Of a stretch of 64,000 nucleotides of DNA, positions 10,229 through 21,375 are shown in pieces. Within the stretch, counting starts at the first letter, position 1. Every line of letters begins with the position of its first letter. The notes below the pieces were generated by a model. That model made no database searches and had not been told where the DNA came from. It saw only the letters and a list, made by a program, of their open reading frames with translations. The position numbers were made by a program, and so were the translations under genes. Origin of the DNA: Branchiostoma floridae (Eukaryota > Chordata > Leptocardii > Amphioxiformes > Branchiostomatidae); contig NC_049993.1 of assembly GCF_000003815.2 (NCBI RefSeq), forward strand, positions 6,200,706 to 6,264,705. Reading direction: 5' to 3'.

Positions 10229-12325
10229 AACCTTTACTGCACTCAAGTATAAACTGAGACAGGTCATTGTATTGATTTTTCATTGCCTGTTGTTCATTGC
10301 TGACTTATGGTATGTTATCATCAGGCCACACCAATTTAACTTCTTGGTTCTTAGATTTTAGGAAAATGAAAAAGATGCTGAACTTGAAAAAAATATAATG
10401 AAAACAAAGCCCAAAGACCAGGTTTATGCCTTGGTGCACTCATTTTCATGAAATGAATACAGTCAGATTCAAGCCTGTCTCTCAGCCTGTTGCTTTTATG
10501 ATATATGCTTGCAGTATTTTCACTTTCTGAGAACCAAGAAATCAAATTGGTGTGGCCTCATCATTACCTTCACTGCACTTCATTGTGTTCATTTTTCGTT
10601 GTCTGTTGTCCATTGCTAAGCCTAAGATACAAAAATTCAAAACTGAATTTAGTCGTCTGCCTCCACAGGCTAGTGATTTGGACTGTTAATTTTAAGAATC
10701 GTTACAAAAAAAAATGGGAGTGAAGACAAGAAGTGTTACAGATCTCTGTATTCTGTGACTTCAATATCTGTCATACTCAATAACACTCATCTTTGAATAT
10801 CCTACTGCGACTTCTCAAAAGCAACCCAACTTATCTAAGGCCTGACTCTGAGAGAAACTGGATGGAAGGTTCTGTTTATTTTGCAGGTAGGAAGTACCAG
10901 CAGGGTAAGCGGCCCTGGCAGAATCGAGACCGGCGCGGGGGTGGACCCGCACACGAGGGGAAGTTCGGGAAAATCAAGAAATTCAAACAGAAGAAGCCGT
11001 GGCAAAAGGGCGACAAGTCCTTCCAAGACAACAACAGTCCCAGCCCGGGCTTCATGCAGAATCAGCCCCCCATGTCTACATCTGCCGGCGGCTCCATGTA
11101 CCCAAACATACCGCACCCGGGAGCGTTCGGGACGTCCGGATACGCGCCGGTGGGAGCGCTAGCGGCGCCTGGCGGGATGAGACCGTACCAGGCTGACAGC
11201 ATGGAGCTCACTAAGCCAGGGTTCCAGCCTCACTTCCACTCCGCCTTCCCCCCTCCCTCCTCCTCCTCCTCCCCTGCCTTCTACAACACCTCCCTGGGGA
11301 AGAACTTCTACTCCGTCCCCCCTCCATCGATCACTCTCCCCCCTCCCAGCATGTCGACCCACTCCCACGAGCAGCTCCCCCCTCCCCCTCCGCCTCCCGG
11401 TATGCCCCCCTCTCACCTCCCACCACCCCCTCCACCCTCTTCAAACAGCTCCAGCCTACCCCCTCCCCCGCCACCTCCTGGGCAGCCCCCTCCTAACCTG
11501 CACCCTCCTCCAATGCCCCCCCTGAAGAACGCCCCCCTGCGTCCTAGTGCCGTAAGCTCACCGATGTCAGCCAGGTGGGTGCCGGTCCCTTCCAGGTGAG
11601 GTGTCGGTGAACTGTCCAACTGGCTTCAAGGAGGGAAACGGGAGAAAACTATAGAAACCTATATAACTTAAACATCTTGACTTGAAAGTTACTAGCTGTA
11701 CAAAGGAATACAGAAATGCTTCTAGAGTCATCAAAGTTCTCAAGTTTTCTCCTTTTCCTTCCTGTGTCAGTTTGCAGGTTGTGATGAAAATGCATATCTT
11801 TTTCTCCATAGTTTGACACTAGGGATAGAAATTGCTCATGCTCATCAAAAATGTGCAATTTCTTTGGAGCAAAATATGAAGAGTAACTGTTGCATTGAAG
11901 TGTTTTCAGAGAACAATCCACATGTTGCAGTACTTGAATCACTTGACAACAAGCCTCACAGTGACAGCAAACCAATAACAGCAAGCCTCACAACAGCAAA
12001 GACATGCTGGAAAAAAAGCAGGTTTCTATGACAGAATGAATAAGAAGTTAAACACTGAAATGGTTTTGCATTTGCCTAGATTGCACAATAGAAGGAGTCC
12101 TGCTCTTTCCGGTAAAAAAAAGAATTCTAAGAAAAAATTTAGGGCTCTCAACTTTACACAACTTTGGAAACTCTCAACTTTGGAAAACAACTCTCTTGAT
12201 CTTGTGTGTGTTCTCACAGTGTGGGACCACAGCCTCCTCTGCTGCAGCCCTATGGCATGATGGGAATGAACAAACCCATGGCTCCCTTCCCAGGGTTCCC
12301 TGACTACAGCAACAGGCCGAGATGA
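591..12325 (+). CDS. DOT1L: DOT1L histone H3K79 methyltransferase, C-terminal part (15 exons; 5' end outside window)
   Basis: DOT1L methylates H3 lysine 79 on nucleosomes in transcribed chromatin. Coding exons read here: 591-819, 1704-1835, 2194-2285, 2975-3076, 3918-4049, 4637-4833, 5350-5423, 5715-5860, 6518-7791, 7986-8235, 8679-8783, 9081-9297, 9971-10165, 10887-11574, 12220-12325 (stop TGA 12323-12325). All have AG/GT borders and phases that join, giving 1312 codons. Identity rests on LDLLHAQTVS after an AT-hook-like GPGRPKK, the FKMQYLQFLAYMRTPDYK coiled-coil start, LPVSIPL (AF9/ENL site) and NINQPLEITAISSPE, all recognisable from vertebrate DOT1L. The SAM-binding catalytic domain is absent because the window starts in an upstream intron. 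The last five exons have no counterpart I recognise in human DOT1L. Exon ends were chosen by splice consensus, so a few could shift; transcripts were not available. Confidence 0.93.
1303..1636. mobile_element. hAT-like non-autonomous element with GGGCAAGT subrepeats
   Basis: It begins CAGGGATAAACAAGT and ends ACTTGTCCAACCCTG, imperfect terminal inverted repeats of hAT style. Inside are several copies of CGGGCAAGT and its inverse ACTTGCCCGAT. A fragment of the same family lies at about 4540-4624 in another DOT1L intron. Target-site duplication is not clear. Confidence 0.6.
1704..5860 (+). CDS. DOT1L: DOT1L coiled-coil exons
   Basis: Exons 1704-1835, 2194-2285, 2975-3076, 3918-4049, 4637-4833, 5350-5423 and 5715-5860. 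They encode a long heptad-like Gln/Glu/Leu-rich region: FPALQRLLETFKMQYLQFLA, then ARQEQLTAKASQLSQQIEQL, LGIKSAADILTLSQKEV and EIMAAMAERKRLKKLTNQLE. This corresponds to the central coiled coil of vertebrate DOT1L, which contacts AF9/AF10-type partners (established for the family). The last two exons change to a Ser/Pro-rich linker ending in YRRYSPAKLALRKHFSQ. The donor of 4637-4833 was chosen at 4834 because only that phase keeps the next exon open in the expected frame. Confidence 0.85.
2667..2878. mobile_element. TIR MITE with TTCGCGG subrepeats, copy 1
   Basis: Terminal repeats TACTGTAAATGCA and TGCATTTACAGTA bound about 212 bases with repeated TTCGCGG/CCGCGAA. A diverged copy is at 39331-39517 next to KAT14 exon 2, and a short degraded piece near 32570-32605. 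Non-coding. Confidence 0.75.
3470..3860 (+). mobile_element. Dispersed repeat, also present inverted at 44795-45145
   Basis: About 390 bases in a DOT1L intron match the reverse complement of about 44795-45145 in a SYK intron; for example CACCATGGAAGGTGGATGCC here corresponds to GGCATCCACCTTCCATGGTG there. No open frame of note. The class is not recognised; boundaries are approximate. Confidence 0.65.
4157..4250 (+). repeat. Tandem duplicate of the 3' end of a DOT1L exon plus its splice donor
   Basis: Bases from 4157 repeat those from 3993 onward with an offset of 164 bases. The copy holds the last 57 coding bases of exon 3918-4049 (AQQLQQDIDKLEADNNKK), the GTCAGG donor and the start of the intron. 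It has no acceptor immediately before it, so it is probably an intronic relic, although its donor could compete with the real one. Confidence 0.85.
4843..5173. mobile_element. Diverged hAT-like element related to the 14184 and 53436 copies
   Basis: It starts near TCTGCCAGCATCCGTCC and ends near TTTCAGGCTGGCTAGAACACTG, which resemble the ends of the hAT MITE at 14184-14521. It lies immediately after the DOT1L exon 4637-4833 and is much diverged. Confidence 0.4.
6518..7791 (+). CDS. DOT1L: Large DOT1L exon with duplicated AF9/ENL-binding motif and NINQPLEITAISSPE block
   Basis: This 1274-base exon enters in phase 0 and leaves in phase 2. It encodes a disordered Ser/Pro/Gly-rich region. LPISIPLESVD (6713-6745) and LPVSIPLANLD (6755-6787) are two copies, 14 codons apart, of the hydrophobic motif that in human DOT1L (KLPVSIPLASV) binds the AHD of AF9/ENL. 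A basic GRKKRKRQRSP stretch near 7407-7440 looks like a nuclear localisation signal. NIVTNINQPLEITAISSPES (about 7609-7668) is nearly identical to the human block. Donor GTTTGT at 7792 is weak but gives the right phase for 7986-8235. Confidence 0.92.
8679..12325 (+). CDS. DOT1L: DOT1L C-terminal tail exons (acidic, Gly-rich, Pro-rich)
   Basis: Exons 8679-8783, 9081-9297, 9971-10165, 10887-11574 and 12220-12325. In order they encode an acidic segment (SSPELSDNEESA), YPPEEWSQGGQPYRWRDGRE, a Gly-rich run with FQRGFRHPSGDKG, a basic segment KKFKQKKPWQKGDK with DRRGGG, and long PPPPPP tracts before the final YSNRPR and stop. The exons join in frame to the conserved upstream part, so they are assigned to the same gene. 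I do not recognise this tail in vertebrate DOT1L; it could be a lineage-specific C-terminus or, less likely, a separate gene joined by my exon reading. Confidence 0.75.
9630..9955. repeat. Minisatellite, about 65-bp unit, about 5 copies
   Basis: Each unit carries GAGATGGTCCTGT, then TACA(T/G)TGTAAA and GGAGGATAGGGG, in the DOT1L intron just before exon 9971-10165. The units are imperfect. No coding role is seen. Confidence 0.75.
10181..10229. repeat. (ATC)n microsatellite beside a DOT1L splice donor
   Basis: A TCA/ATC run starts 15 bases after the donor at 10166. If this intron were retained the frame would read through poly-Ser, but it is most simply intronic. Confidence 0.9.
11976..12068. 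repeat. Segment duplicated at 12996-13100
   Basis: GCAAGCCTCACAACAGCAAA, GACATGCTGGAAAA and TGAAATGGTTTTGCATT recur in the same order at 12996-13100, about 1.02 kb downstream. One copy lies in the last DOT1L intron and the other in the putative 3' UTR exon. Confidence 0.8.
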
Positions 12326-13260
12326 CAGAAGAAAGGTAGGTTGAAATCAGCTGTGTTAAATCATGGAATCAGCAGCATATTTGATTTGAGATTGTCTCGA
12401 AAGCATGGGATGCCTGAAGTACAGTAGAAGCTATTTAATTGCACAGTCACCCCATTGCCAGCATATTTCGTGCAATAATCAGGGTGGTGCAATAATGCAA
12501 AATTGGCCAGCTGGCCGCACCGGTTTGGGATTCAGTGCAATAAATAGAAGTGCGGTGTAATCCGTTGTGCAATAAACTTGCTTCTACTGTTAAACTTAAA
12601 GTAAATATTTTGTGAAGTGTATTATTATTAATGTTTCTGTCAGTATCATTCCTCTGTGCCTGCACCTATGTAAAGTGTATTCAAATTATTCTATGGAAGC
12701 CTCTTTGATAACAGTAGAATCCAGCGCGATAACCCAAGTTATCACCCGGTCCGGAACACCTGATTTGAATGATCACGGTCAAGTTTGACTTATTTACGAA
12801 ATGAAATCTTTCATGAATCTAGTGTTCTGTTTGTTTAGGTGGCAGCTAGAATGTGTTGGCTGACTACCTCATCGAGTTGGAACAACTATGCAACACCAGC
12901 CATGCAGACAGCCAATCACAGCAAGCTTGATACCCAACCAACCAATCACAACAAGCCTGGCAATCAGCCAATCCAGGCCAGCCTAGTAGAAGGCCAACCA
13001 ATGACAGCAAGCCTCACAACAGCAAAGACATGCTGGAAAATGCAGGTTTCTATGAGAGAATGAATAACTTAAAGATGTTAAAGATTGAAATGGTTTTGCA
13101 TTCTATTAGATACTTGCATCGGTTTTACACCTATACACTGATTCACATGAATTGTAGGCTATTGTGTAAGATAATGAAATTAAAGTTAAAGACTGACCCC
13201 TTAATAAATTGTAAACATTCACACATCTACAAGATAACATCATAAATAGACTGTAAAGAT
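12326..13260 (+). other. Probable DOT1L 3' UTR with a spliced segment
   Basis: After the stop a donor GTAGGT follows at 12336, and an acceptor TTGTTTAG ends at 12838, so the 3' UTR is probably interrupted by an intron. The true 3' end is unknown. AATAAA-type signals occur much further on (about 20336 and 20406), so a very long 3' UTR cannot be excluded. Confidence 0.4.
12421..12590. mobile_element. Short TIR element (ACAGTAGAAGC ends)
   Basis: ACAGTAGAAGC at the left and GCTTCTACTGT at the right enclose about 170 bases with repeated TGCAATAA. Non-coding MITE-like element in the putative 3' UTR intron. A related end, CAGTAGAATCCAGCGCGATA, lies near 12714. Confidence 0.6.
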
Positions 13261-14172
13261 GTACATGTATCAGCATTTCTTCACTGTAGGTTCTATGCTA
13301 GTATAGGTCAAGTCTAGTGGTCAGTATGTCAAAATGAAGTAACTGTCCGAGTATTTTCTGGCCGTTTTACCAACAGCTTTAATGGCGATCTGACGCTGGA
13401 TAGAGTATCTGTTACATGAATTTTATGTTGATCTGGAGTGACCAAATGTGACATATTTAAAGACTATCATGTTCAAGTAGTGTATGATAGAGTAGTCCTA
13501 GTTAATGTACTTTGTAACATGTACTACATTTTGTAGCTCTAGTAGTAGTGAGTTATATTATAATTCCAAAGAAACTGGTGATGTACAGTGTAGATGTTTT
13601 GTACAAAATGAGTCATAAACCTGTTTATGGGGGGCTTTGGATGACAAACTGGATGTACAATTGTTATTGTAAAGAAATTCAAGCCCACCCTTGTATTTTT
13701 AGTGTCACATTTCAGTCGTTAAAAGTGGTTTGTATCTTTCTTTTTCTTTTTTACAAGTGTTAAAAAGGGTCTTCCATCTATAGGATGTTTGTTTTTTGGT
13801 ATACTTCAATTGTAGGTACCGGTAGTCATTTTCTTGAACATGCAGAAAGAATTTATGATGACTTTATATGACATTTGTATTACTCCTGCCAAGCACATGA
13901 TGTGAACCTTATGACTGTGAGAGGTTGATAAAGAAGACTGTGATATTGATGATGTTGTGGTATGACAAGGTGCTCTGTTTTACACATTCAACATCACTAA
14001 TGAACTGCCAGTGAGGTGTTAACATGTAAGATCAATATATTAATCAATCTGTCAAATGTTTCATAAGTTGATAGAGATAATCTGTTGTGCTGGTCTTGCC
14101 AGGCCAGAAGAGGACTGTACAAGTTTATACAGACTTTGTCCTAGATGTGAGTTCAAGAACTGCAACTCTTTT

Positions 14173-14678
14173 ACAGTCAAAGTCAGGGCTCTAGCCAGCG
14201 TCCGTTTTTCCGTCAATTGACGGAAATTTGCCGCGTTTGACGGAAAAATTTTAAAGCCAATCCGTCAACCTTGACGGACAAAAATTTGATAAAAGCTCCT
14301 TGGTGGAAGCTACAGGCGGCTTGGGGACGCCGTCCACGGCCGTAAAAGCCACACACTGTTTGTTTTGCTATTGCTATGATTGTTGACAATGTGTGTCGGT
14401 GCCCTTTCGCATACGATAATCACACAAGGTCTCAGTTCAGTCTCTCTAACTCCTGGAATAGTGTTTTCGCGACAATGGGAATTGGCTGACGGAAAAAAAT
14501 TTCGAGCTGGCTAGAGCCCTGGTCAAAGTTGTCCAAGTAGACCAACAAATTTTTCACTATAGGCAGGATTCTTGATGCTTGCGACAGAGGGTAAAATTAT
14601 CTTAGAGACCATCACAAAGTGGTCACATTTTCCAGGTGGTCTATATGTAGGGGAGGTCACTTGTACAGGTTTGACTGT
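14173..14678. mobile_element. Outer MITE with ACAGTCAAA/TTTGACTGT ends, split by a hAT MITE
   Basis: ACAGTCAAAGT at 14173 and ACAGGTTTGACTGT at 14665-14678 are inverted ends of the same type as the intact element at 44566-44745. The hAT MITE at 14184-14521 sits a few bases inside the left end, so this is a nested insertion. Confidence 0.6.
14184..14521 (+). mobile_element. hAT-type MITE, copy 1, with perfect 8-bp target-site duplication
   Basis: The 338-base element has ends CAGGGCTCTAGCCAGC and GCTGGCTAGAGCCCTG. The 8 bases on each side, GTCAAAGT at 14176-14183 and 14522-14529, are identical, as expected for hAT insertion. It carries CCGTCAATTGACGG near the end and no transposase frame. The second copy, 53436-53788, is in the opposite orientation. 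Confidence 0.92.
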
Positions 14679-15959
14679 GGTAAAGACTAATAAAAACAAT
14701 CACAAATCATCCAGCAGCTAGATCCTTCACCCTTGTAGTGTTATGTGACTGTGACTAAAAAAAACTGCCATTTTGTAAAACGTTTGTAGATTTGATAGAA
14801 AAAACAAAACAAACAAACATAGTTGTAATAGTGATCTTTGTATCAATATTCTGAGTTTGTGTCGCTGTAAGAGTAATGGCTACATTTTTCACCTTGAAAC
14901 TAGAGAAATTTTCATGTAAGTTGATATGTTGTGCTGAAGATGAAGATGATCACAGATCTAAGTTATCATAGGTATTCCAACGCTACCGCGAAAACGTCCT
15001 GCCGCATGGCGATCGGTAAATTTCTTACCATCTTCCCACACTCGCGGCACAAAAAGTATTCACTCCTAGAGGCATATTTACCCATAAAAATAAAGCATAT
15101 AAGTTTCTCTTTCGTGTGATATGTTTGTTCGGTCTGTTAAATGTCCAAAACGCCAAAAATTTGCCGATGAAAACGGCGCGCCGTGCGCCCCTCGGCCGGG
15201 GTTGGAAAACACGGGCCCGAAACCTCCCCCCTCCCCCAGCTCGCTACGCTGCGTTCACGGCGCTTGCGCATCGCCGTCTTAGACCGCAGCAGAATGAAAG
15301 TAGTGTCATTGCAAAGAGCAGATTACGAGCTTTAAAATGATACCGGTGACAGTTGTCAACTTTTATTTTTTGCCGGTAAAAATTCCACTTGAAGTGATTG
15401 ATCGATGTTTAATTGTAAAAATCTCCGCAAAAATTTTATTCTTGCCGGTTGTCACCCCTGTCCAAATGACGACAAAAAAATAGGCTACGTTTTGATGTAA
15501 TCGGCATGTCTATTGCATGCACGCCGGCGGATCGCGAAGCTTGTTTTCCTGGCGAGGTCGGCCCGAGCGCGCCGTGTTTGGCCGGCCGCGCAATCCTGAC
15601 GCGCCGAAGTTCGGCCGCGCGCCTCTTACAAATAGAAGTTATGTGACTGAAGCGGCACAAAAAGATCCTTTTCGACGCTATAGAGCAGGAATTTCCAGGT
15701 AAAATACTTTGATGAATTTTTAGTGTCTGCAAATTGTAGGTTTGTTTTGGGATGGGGTACTTTTGTGTCCTCAAGGAAGAAAATGTTTTCTTTGTTTTTG
15801 TTTGTTTTCACCATTTTTTTTGTCTATAGACAATGCTAGCAATGCAAAATCATGTCTTTATCCATGTTTTTAAGTCATGAGACAATGTAAAACATTACAG
15901 TTTTAGATTTGTTAATCATTCTATTTCTTTCTTTCTTGTTATGTGAAATTGGCCTTGTG

Positions 15960-16590
15960 AATCATAAATTTTCTTGCCTTGTTCCAAGTTCAAAATACCA
16001 TGGTGTATTTTTTTTTACTTGTTGAACTTGAGGCAACCGTGGCCCCCGGTTAGGGGTCAGCCGGGGAACCTATGCCCAAATTTTTCAAAATAAATAATTT
16101 ATGGTATTTTCAATATCGTTAGTATTTGTGTGAATCATTTCTTGCCTTGTTCCAAGTCCAAAATACCACAGAGTATTTTTTTACTTGTTGAACTTGAGGC
16201 AACCGTGGCCCCCGGTTAGGGGTCAGCCGGGGAACCTATGCCCAATTTTTTAAAAATCAAAATAAATAACGACATTTTCAATATGATTATTTGTGTGAAT
16301 CATTTCTTGCCTTGTTCCAAGTCCAAAATACCATGGTGTATTTTTTTTACTTGTTGAACTTGAGGCAACCGTGGCCCCCGGTTAGGGGTCAGCCGGGGAA
16401 CCTATGCCCAATTTTTTTTCAAAATAAGAAATCAATGGTATTTTCAATGTCATTGTTATTATTCGTCAAATCATTTCTTGCCTCGTTCCGAGTCCAAAAT
16501 ACCAAGTGTATTTTTTCACTTGTGTGGCCACCTGTTCTAAGGTCAGCCGGGGAAGCTATGCCCAATTAAAAAAGATACTTATGGCATTTT
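15960..16590. repeat. Tandem repeat, about 167-bp unit, about 3.7 copies
   Basis: CTTGCCTTGTTCCAAGT begins units at 15973, 16141 and 16306, and a diverged one at 16477. Each contains CCGTGGCCCCCGGTTAGGGG and GTCAGCCGGGGAACCTATGC. The last copy is truncated and most diverged. Confidence 0.9.
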
Positions 16591-19340
16591 CATTTTCATT
16601 GTGAAGTAAGTTTGTTACAACCAGATTGTTCAGGCTAGTGCTCTTTGTGCCATGTGGCATTTTGTTTGACTTTGCACGTCTGGATTATTTTGTTAAGTAA
16701 AGATCATAAATCTGCAGTACTTACCTGCAATATTATATTCTTGTCTCTACAGTTTGGTAATGGCGACCTCCAAGACAAGCCCACTTGGTACCCAGGTTCA
16801 GTCGTAGAAGATGGTGTAGAAGCAAATTGACACTTACTGACTTACCTTCTTCCATCCGGTTTTGGGAATTTATCTAATCTTAATCTATTTTAACTTCAAA
16901 TCTTCTTGATGTACATTGTATTATATAGAATTCAGTTACATGCATGTGTCAGTCTGATTCTTTCTTTATAACCACTTTATTACGTCATACAAAAGAACTG
17001 TAACTACAAATCACCGTAGTAACGGTGTGGTACTTGGGTAGGACGTCTTCGCCGCAGAAAGATGACCATCATCATTCATCACCATGGTAGACACAATAAT
17101 AAAACTAAAAGTTTAATTGTTTATTAGGAGGAATATTCTATCTAATCCGGGATGTGGCTGATAAAAGACCAGCAGAGAAAAAACTTGAAGAATGTAATGT
17201 TAGGTTGTAGTACCAATAAGTAGAGCGAGATACGCATGTATTGGATGGTGTAGGACAAATGTAAAGTTAACTAGTTGTGCTGCCAATTTAACTAAATAAA
17301 AGTGTTAAGTTTGTTAAGAAGGCACAGAACAGTTAGTGCCACAGAAAATGATAAGTAGGCCTGTTTTTTTGTGCAAAACTTTGTGTACTTTCTATGATAC
17401 CGGTGATAATTACTGATTGTAAGAATTATCGGGAAGTAACACATCCAAATTCCAAGAAATCTATGTACATTTACAGAAAATAGCCTGTACGTGACCTTGA
17501 AAAATGTTTACCTTGTCATGATAAGTTCAGTGTTTACATTGTCTATCTATCATTATTTTATCTCTTCTTCTTATAGTACTAACATCTGTCATGTATTGTG
17601 CAATTGTGAACTTATGCTAATGATGCAGTGTAACATTGTGCCTCATCAAATAATGCGAGATGTTCATGCAATCTTACCTTTGACCTTGACCAAGTTGACC
17701 TTCTTATTAAAGAAGTTACCATTGTTGACATTCTGTGGATGTGACATTCTTTGGTAATAGGAAATAACATAATGCTGTACATTGTAAAAGTATATTAAGT
17801 ATGGTACTCGGTCTAGTACAGTGCACCGTATAGTATACTCACCCGCAAAATACCATAGAACGCAATCAAAAATGTGTGTATATATACCCAAATTTACTCA
17901 TTTTCTTATGAAGTACAGATAACATGACTGTTATTGTGTGAAAGAACACCACTGGGTGCTGTTTTATGTGAAATATTGGAAGATATGGTCAATCCTGTCA
18001 AGAGATACAAGTGTGTAAACTTTGGAGGAATTTTCCTTCCCCAGGGGTCAAAGGTCACGCTGCCACCTGAGTAATTTGTTGCAAAATGCATACTTTGACC
18101 CTGTGTAAAAACATAATAAAAAGATATTAATGTCTGGAATCCTGTAGAATATTTCTATGTAGTGCATATTACAAGTAAATAAGATAAAATAAGCTTTTCA
18201 GCCTTCACTTACCTTTTTATCACCCCTTAAAAAAGCTATTTTTTTAATTTTTGTAATTTATCGCGCGGCCGGCCATTCCGGAGGGCAGATTTTGGAAACT
18301 TCAAGGAGCCATATCTCAGCAACCGCTTAAGATATTTGCTTCATTTAAAAAGCATTTTAATTCTCTTTATTAGCTCTTTCAGAAACAGTAAAAACTAATA
18401 TTGTATAATACTTTTGAAATTTTGGTTGGAATACCTAGTTATCATGTTGTCTTTTGCAAAGTGTTTTGCTACAGAGGTCACACGAATTGAAACATAAGAA
18501 AACATTATCGTGTAGAGGTAGCAGAACTTTTGAATTTCTAGAAAATTGACTGATACAACTTGCTTTCACGTACCTTTTTGCAGTTCAATATTTGTCTAGA
18601 TTAAGGAGCTTTTTTTACCATTTTGCTCAAAATTGACAGAATATTATTGATGTATACATTATATGTCTATCAGGTGAACAAGGGCATTTTATGTCCATAT
18701 GGACTAAGGTTACCATGTATACGCCATGCATAACATGAGGTAAAGGATTTTTGATAGAAAAAACTCATTTTAGGGCTTTAAGACTCATTTCATCCTTGTG
18801 TAATTGTTATTTCACATCTAGTATTTGATCGTGGCTGAAAAGCTGTTCCCAATTTCTACTGTGGTATTCCTGTTATTTGTAAGTTACATCAAAGAGCTTT
18901 TATGATAAAAGCTCCTTGGTTACATGAAAGGTTAATCATGGGTTTAACAATGACTTAGAACTTGGAAAGACCTCGGGAATTTGGAACATCTACCCAACTT
19001 AAAACTCTCTATTATAAAAGTATCACAGAAAGTAATATACCATAGTATGAAGAGATGCAAGAAATATGCAACTCTTGACTTTAACTTTGAAATCTGATGT
19101 TTCACTTTCCCAAGGTCCTTACAAATTAAAGTTGAGAAGTTCTAGCATGTGAGGACCACAGTGGTGGTGTTGTCAACAGTGTAAACCTGGCAGCTTTTAC
19201 ATTTTGTACCATGTGTTTGTACCAACAAGAGACTCATTACACAGAGTTTTTTTTTTACTAGATGACATGTGCCATAGTTACCTGATCTCCAAGCAGATGT
19301 ATGTCCTCAGCTTGTTCCAACATAGTTGAGAAGTTTGAGC

Positions 19341-19536
19341 TTTGTTCCAACACAAGGAAGACACTCCACGAATTTTCAGTCGAACTCGTCGACCTTCATC
19401 AGATGACTGATTCACTGGGCTGACATTCAGGAAATAGGAAGTGACGTCAGGAGTGAATCAAACGTCGCTGGAAGATTGCATGTTGGCGAGATTGACTGAA
19501 AATTTATGGTAAGGGTCTTCCTTGTGTTGGAACAAA
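19341..19536. mobile_element. TIR element (TTTGTTCCAACACAAGGAAG), copy 1
   Basis: TTTGTTCCAACACAAGGAAG at the left is matched in inverse by CTTCCTTGTGTTGGAACAAA at the right, across about 196 bases with CATCAGATGACTGATTCACT inside. A larger relative lies at 35617-36147. Confidence 0.75.
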
Positions 19537-20594
19537 ATGTATGGATTTTACCAACACAGATGAGTCTTCATTAGAATTGTTACAACATGTCTTTAAAGTA
19601 ATCCAGGTGTGTAAAAACAAGCTGTAGCTATACATTGCTTGGAAAGTTATCTTTAGCAATATGCTGGGTACATCAAAGTGAACTGTGGCTGATTTGTTAC
19701 TGGTGAACCAAAAGTGATGACCATTTTGATTGGTTGCTGATATGAACTTACAGTGTTAGCTCTGATTGGTCAGAATTTATATGTAGCAGGACCAATGAGG
19801 TTACTTTATTTGATTTTGAATATGGCTGCTTAGTATTTGGTTTATCTGTGATAGTGTAAATTGTTCTAATTATGTATATAGATATATATCTAATAGGCAA
19901 TTTGGGGTATCAAAAGCCACCACCCTTTCTCAGTCCAAACGTGGGACTGAATATCAGGGCTATAGACTGGATCTGGTGCTTATTTTCCAGTCGTGTACAC
20001 ATCTGGACACTTTTTCTTCTGAATGTATGATTAATTGTTATTAATTCAACCCTTCAATGTGCATAATTGTGATAATGTTGATTATTTATGATTCATGGAG
20101 GTGAGAAATTCTTTGTAAAAGCAAGTCCTTGGTAAAAGTGCTTGGGTGCTAGTCGGTATTAAGACTTTGATATGGTGAATTTACCAATGTTGTTCTTACT
20201 GGTATGTTCCAAGTAAGGCCTGGGTATAATTATTAAGAAGGCCTGTATCAGTCTGTACATGTAGGTGGAGACTTACCCGTTCATGAAGTGATGACGTCAT
20301 TGACCTTGACTGTGTGAAGTGTTTGGTGTAGAAATAAAATGCATCACGGGAAGAATGGATTGCTGTTGGCTGTTCTGCTTTTTTGTCCGTGTTGTATCAA
20401 TTTCAGAATAAAGCAACACATTCGTGACATTGTATATACATGTACTAGTAACTCTGCACCTTCCAAATAATGCTATATACTGCGGGAGATGTATAGAGAA
20501 TAGAAAATGATTTGTTTATGAAACGTCGCAGCCTATACGTGGCATACACCTGTATTTTAATCATTCACGATTTTAATCAATACGGGTCAAAAGC

Positions 20595-21375
20595 GTCCCC
20601 TAACAATCCGTTGCAGTACTGAAGCATTACGGTCACGATCAAGGCTGCACCGCTCCACGGTTCAAAAGAGACACCCTACGGCTGACTGAGGTACTGCAAG
20701 TAGTGCTCTTTGCAAATGTTCATTTACACCGGGTCCCGTATTAGTGTACTGAATGACGCCCACGGACAATTACTCATTCCATAACGTAGGACCTCCTTGA
20801 CAATCTGAAAACACTCTTTTACGTGCCAAGAAGGGAGTTGTAAATAACAACCGTTGGTTGTTTGATCGACAACCGGTAATATTGTGCTGCATGACTAGAG
20901 TGGATAATCGGGGCATAGTATTGATCTTTTTCAAACGACCTGGGGCAAGTAGGGTCAAAGTTGAACCTTTGTACGTCCTGATTACATTGTTATGACCACA
21001 CGGCACAGTATAACCGATCTAAAACTCAATGAATTGTTCTGTAATCGATAACTACTTTCGCAGCCCCTACAGAAGAGCTTTGTATGGTGTATATAGTTAG
21101 TGCGTCACCTGAACTACTTTTTGAATAAAACCAAGTAGCTTTCCTTTCTCAAAACCGTGTAAATAACGTGTTTCTGTTAGCAAGGAGGTTAATACCTCCT
21201 TGGTCGTAGGGTGTCTATCTAAAACCATAAAAATGAATTGGCTGGGATAAAAGTTTTGCTAGGATCTACAGTCGCAGTACACCAGTCAGCCGTAAGGTGT
21301 CTCTATTTTAAACCTCTCTAGCTGCAGTACTTCAGTTAGCCGTGGGGCGTCTCTATTGTTGAACCGTGTTGACTG
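20595..21375. repeat. Three copies of a GCAGTAC...CAGCCGTAGGGTGTCTC motif, one inverted
   Basis: About 35-base copies lie near 20665-20700 (inverted), 21272-21308 and 21325-21360. They share GCAGTAC, CAG(T/C)(T/C)AGCCGT and GTGTCTCTATT. A further GTAGGGTGTCT lies near 21206. Nature unknown. Confidence 0.55.

Noticed and set aside
11159..11619. Minus-strand open frames rich in Gly/Arg
   Set aside because: They are shadows of the proline-rich DOT1L exon on the plus strand.
15160..15640. CpG-island promoter of a new gene
   Set aside because: It is GC-rich, but I found no exon on either side that could belong to it.
16741..16835. Possible terminal exon after CTCTACAG
   Set aside because: There is an acceptor-like sequence but the open frame is short, has no family resemblance and no partner exon.
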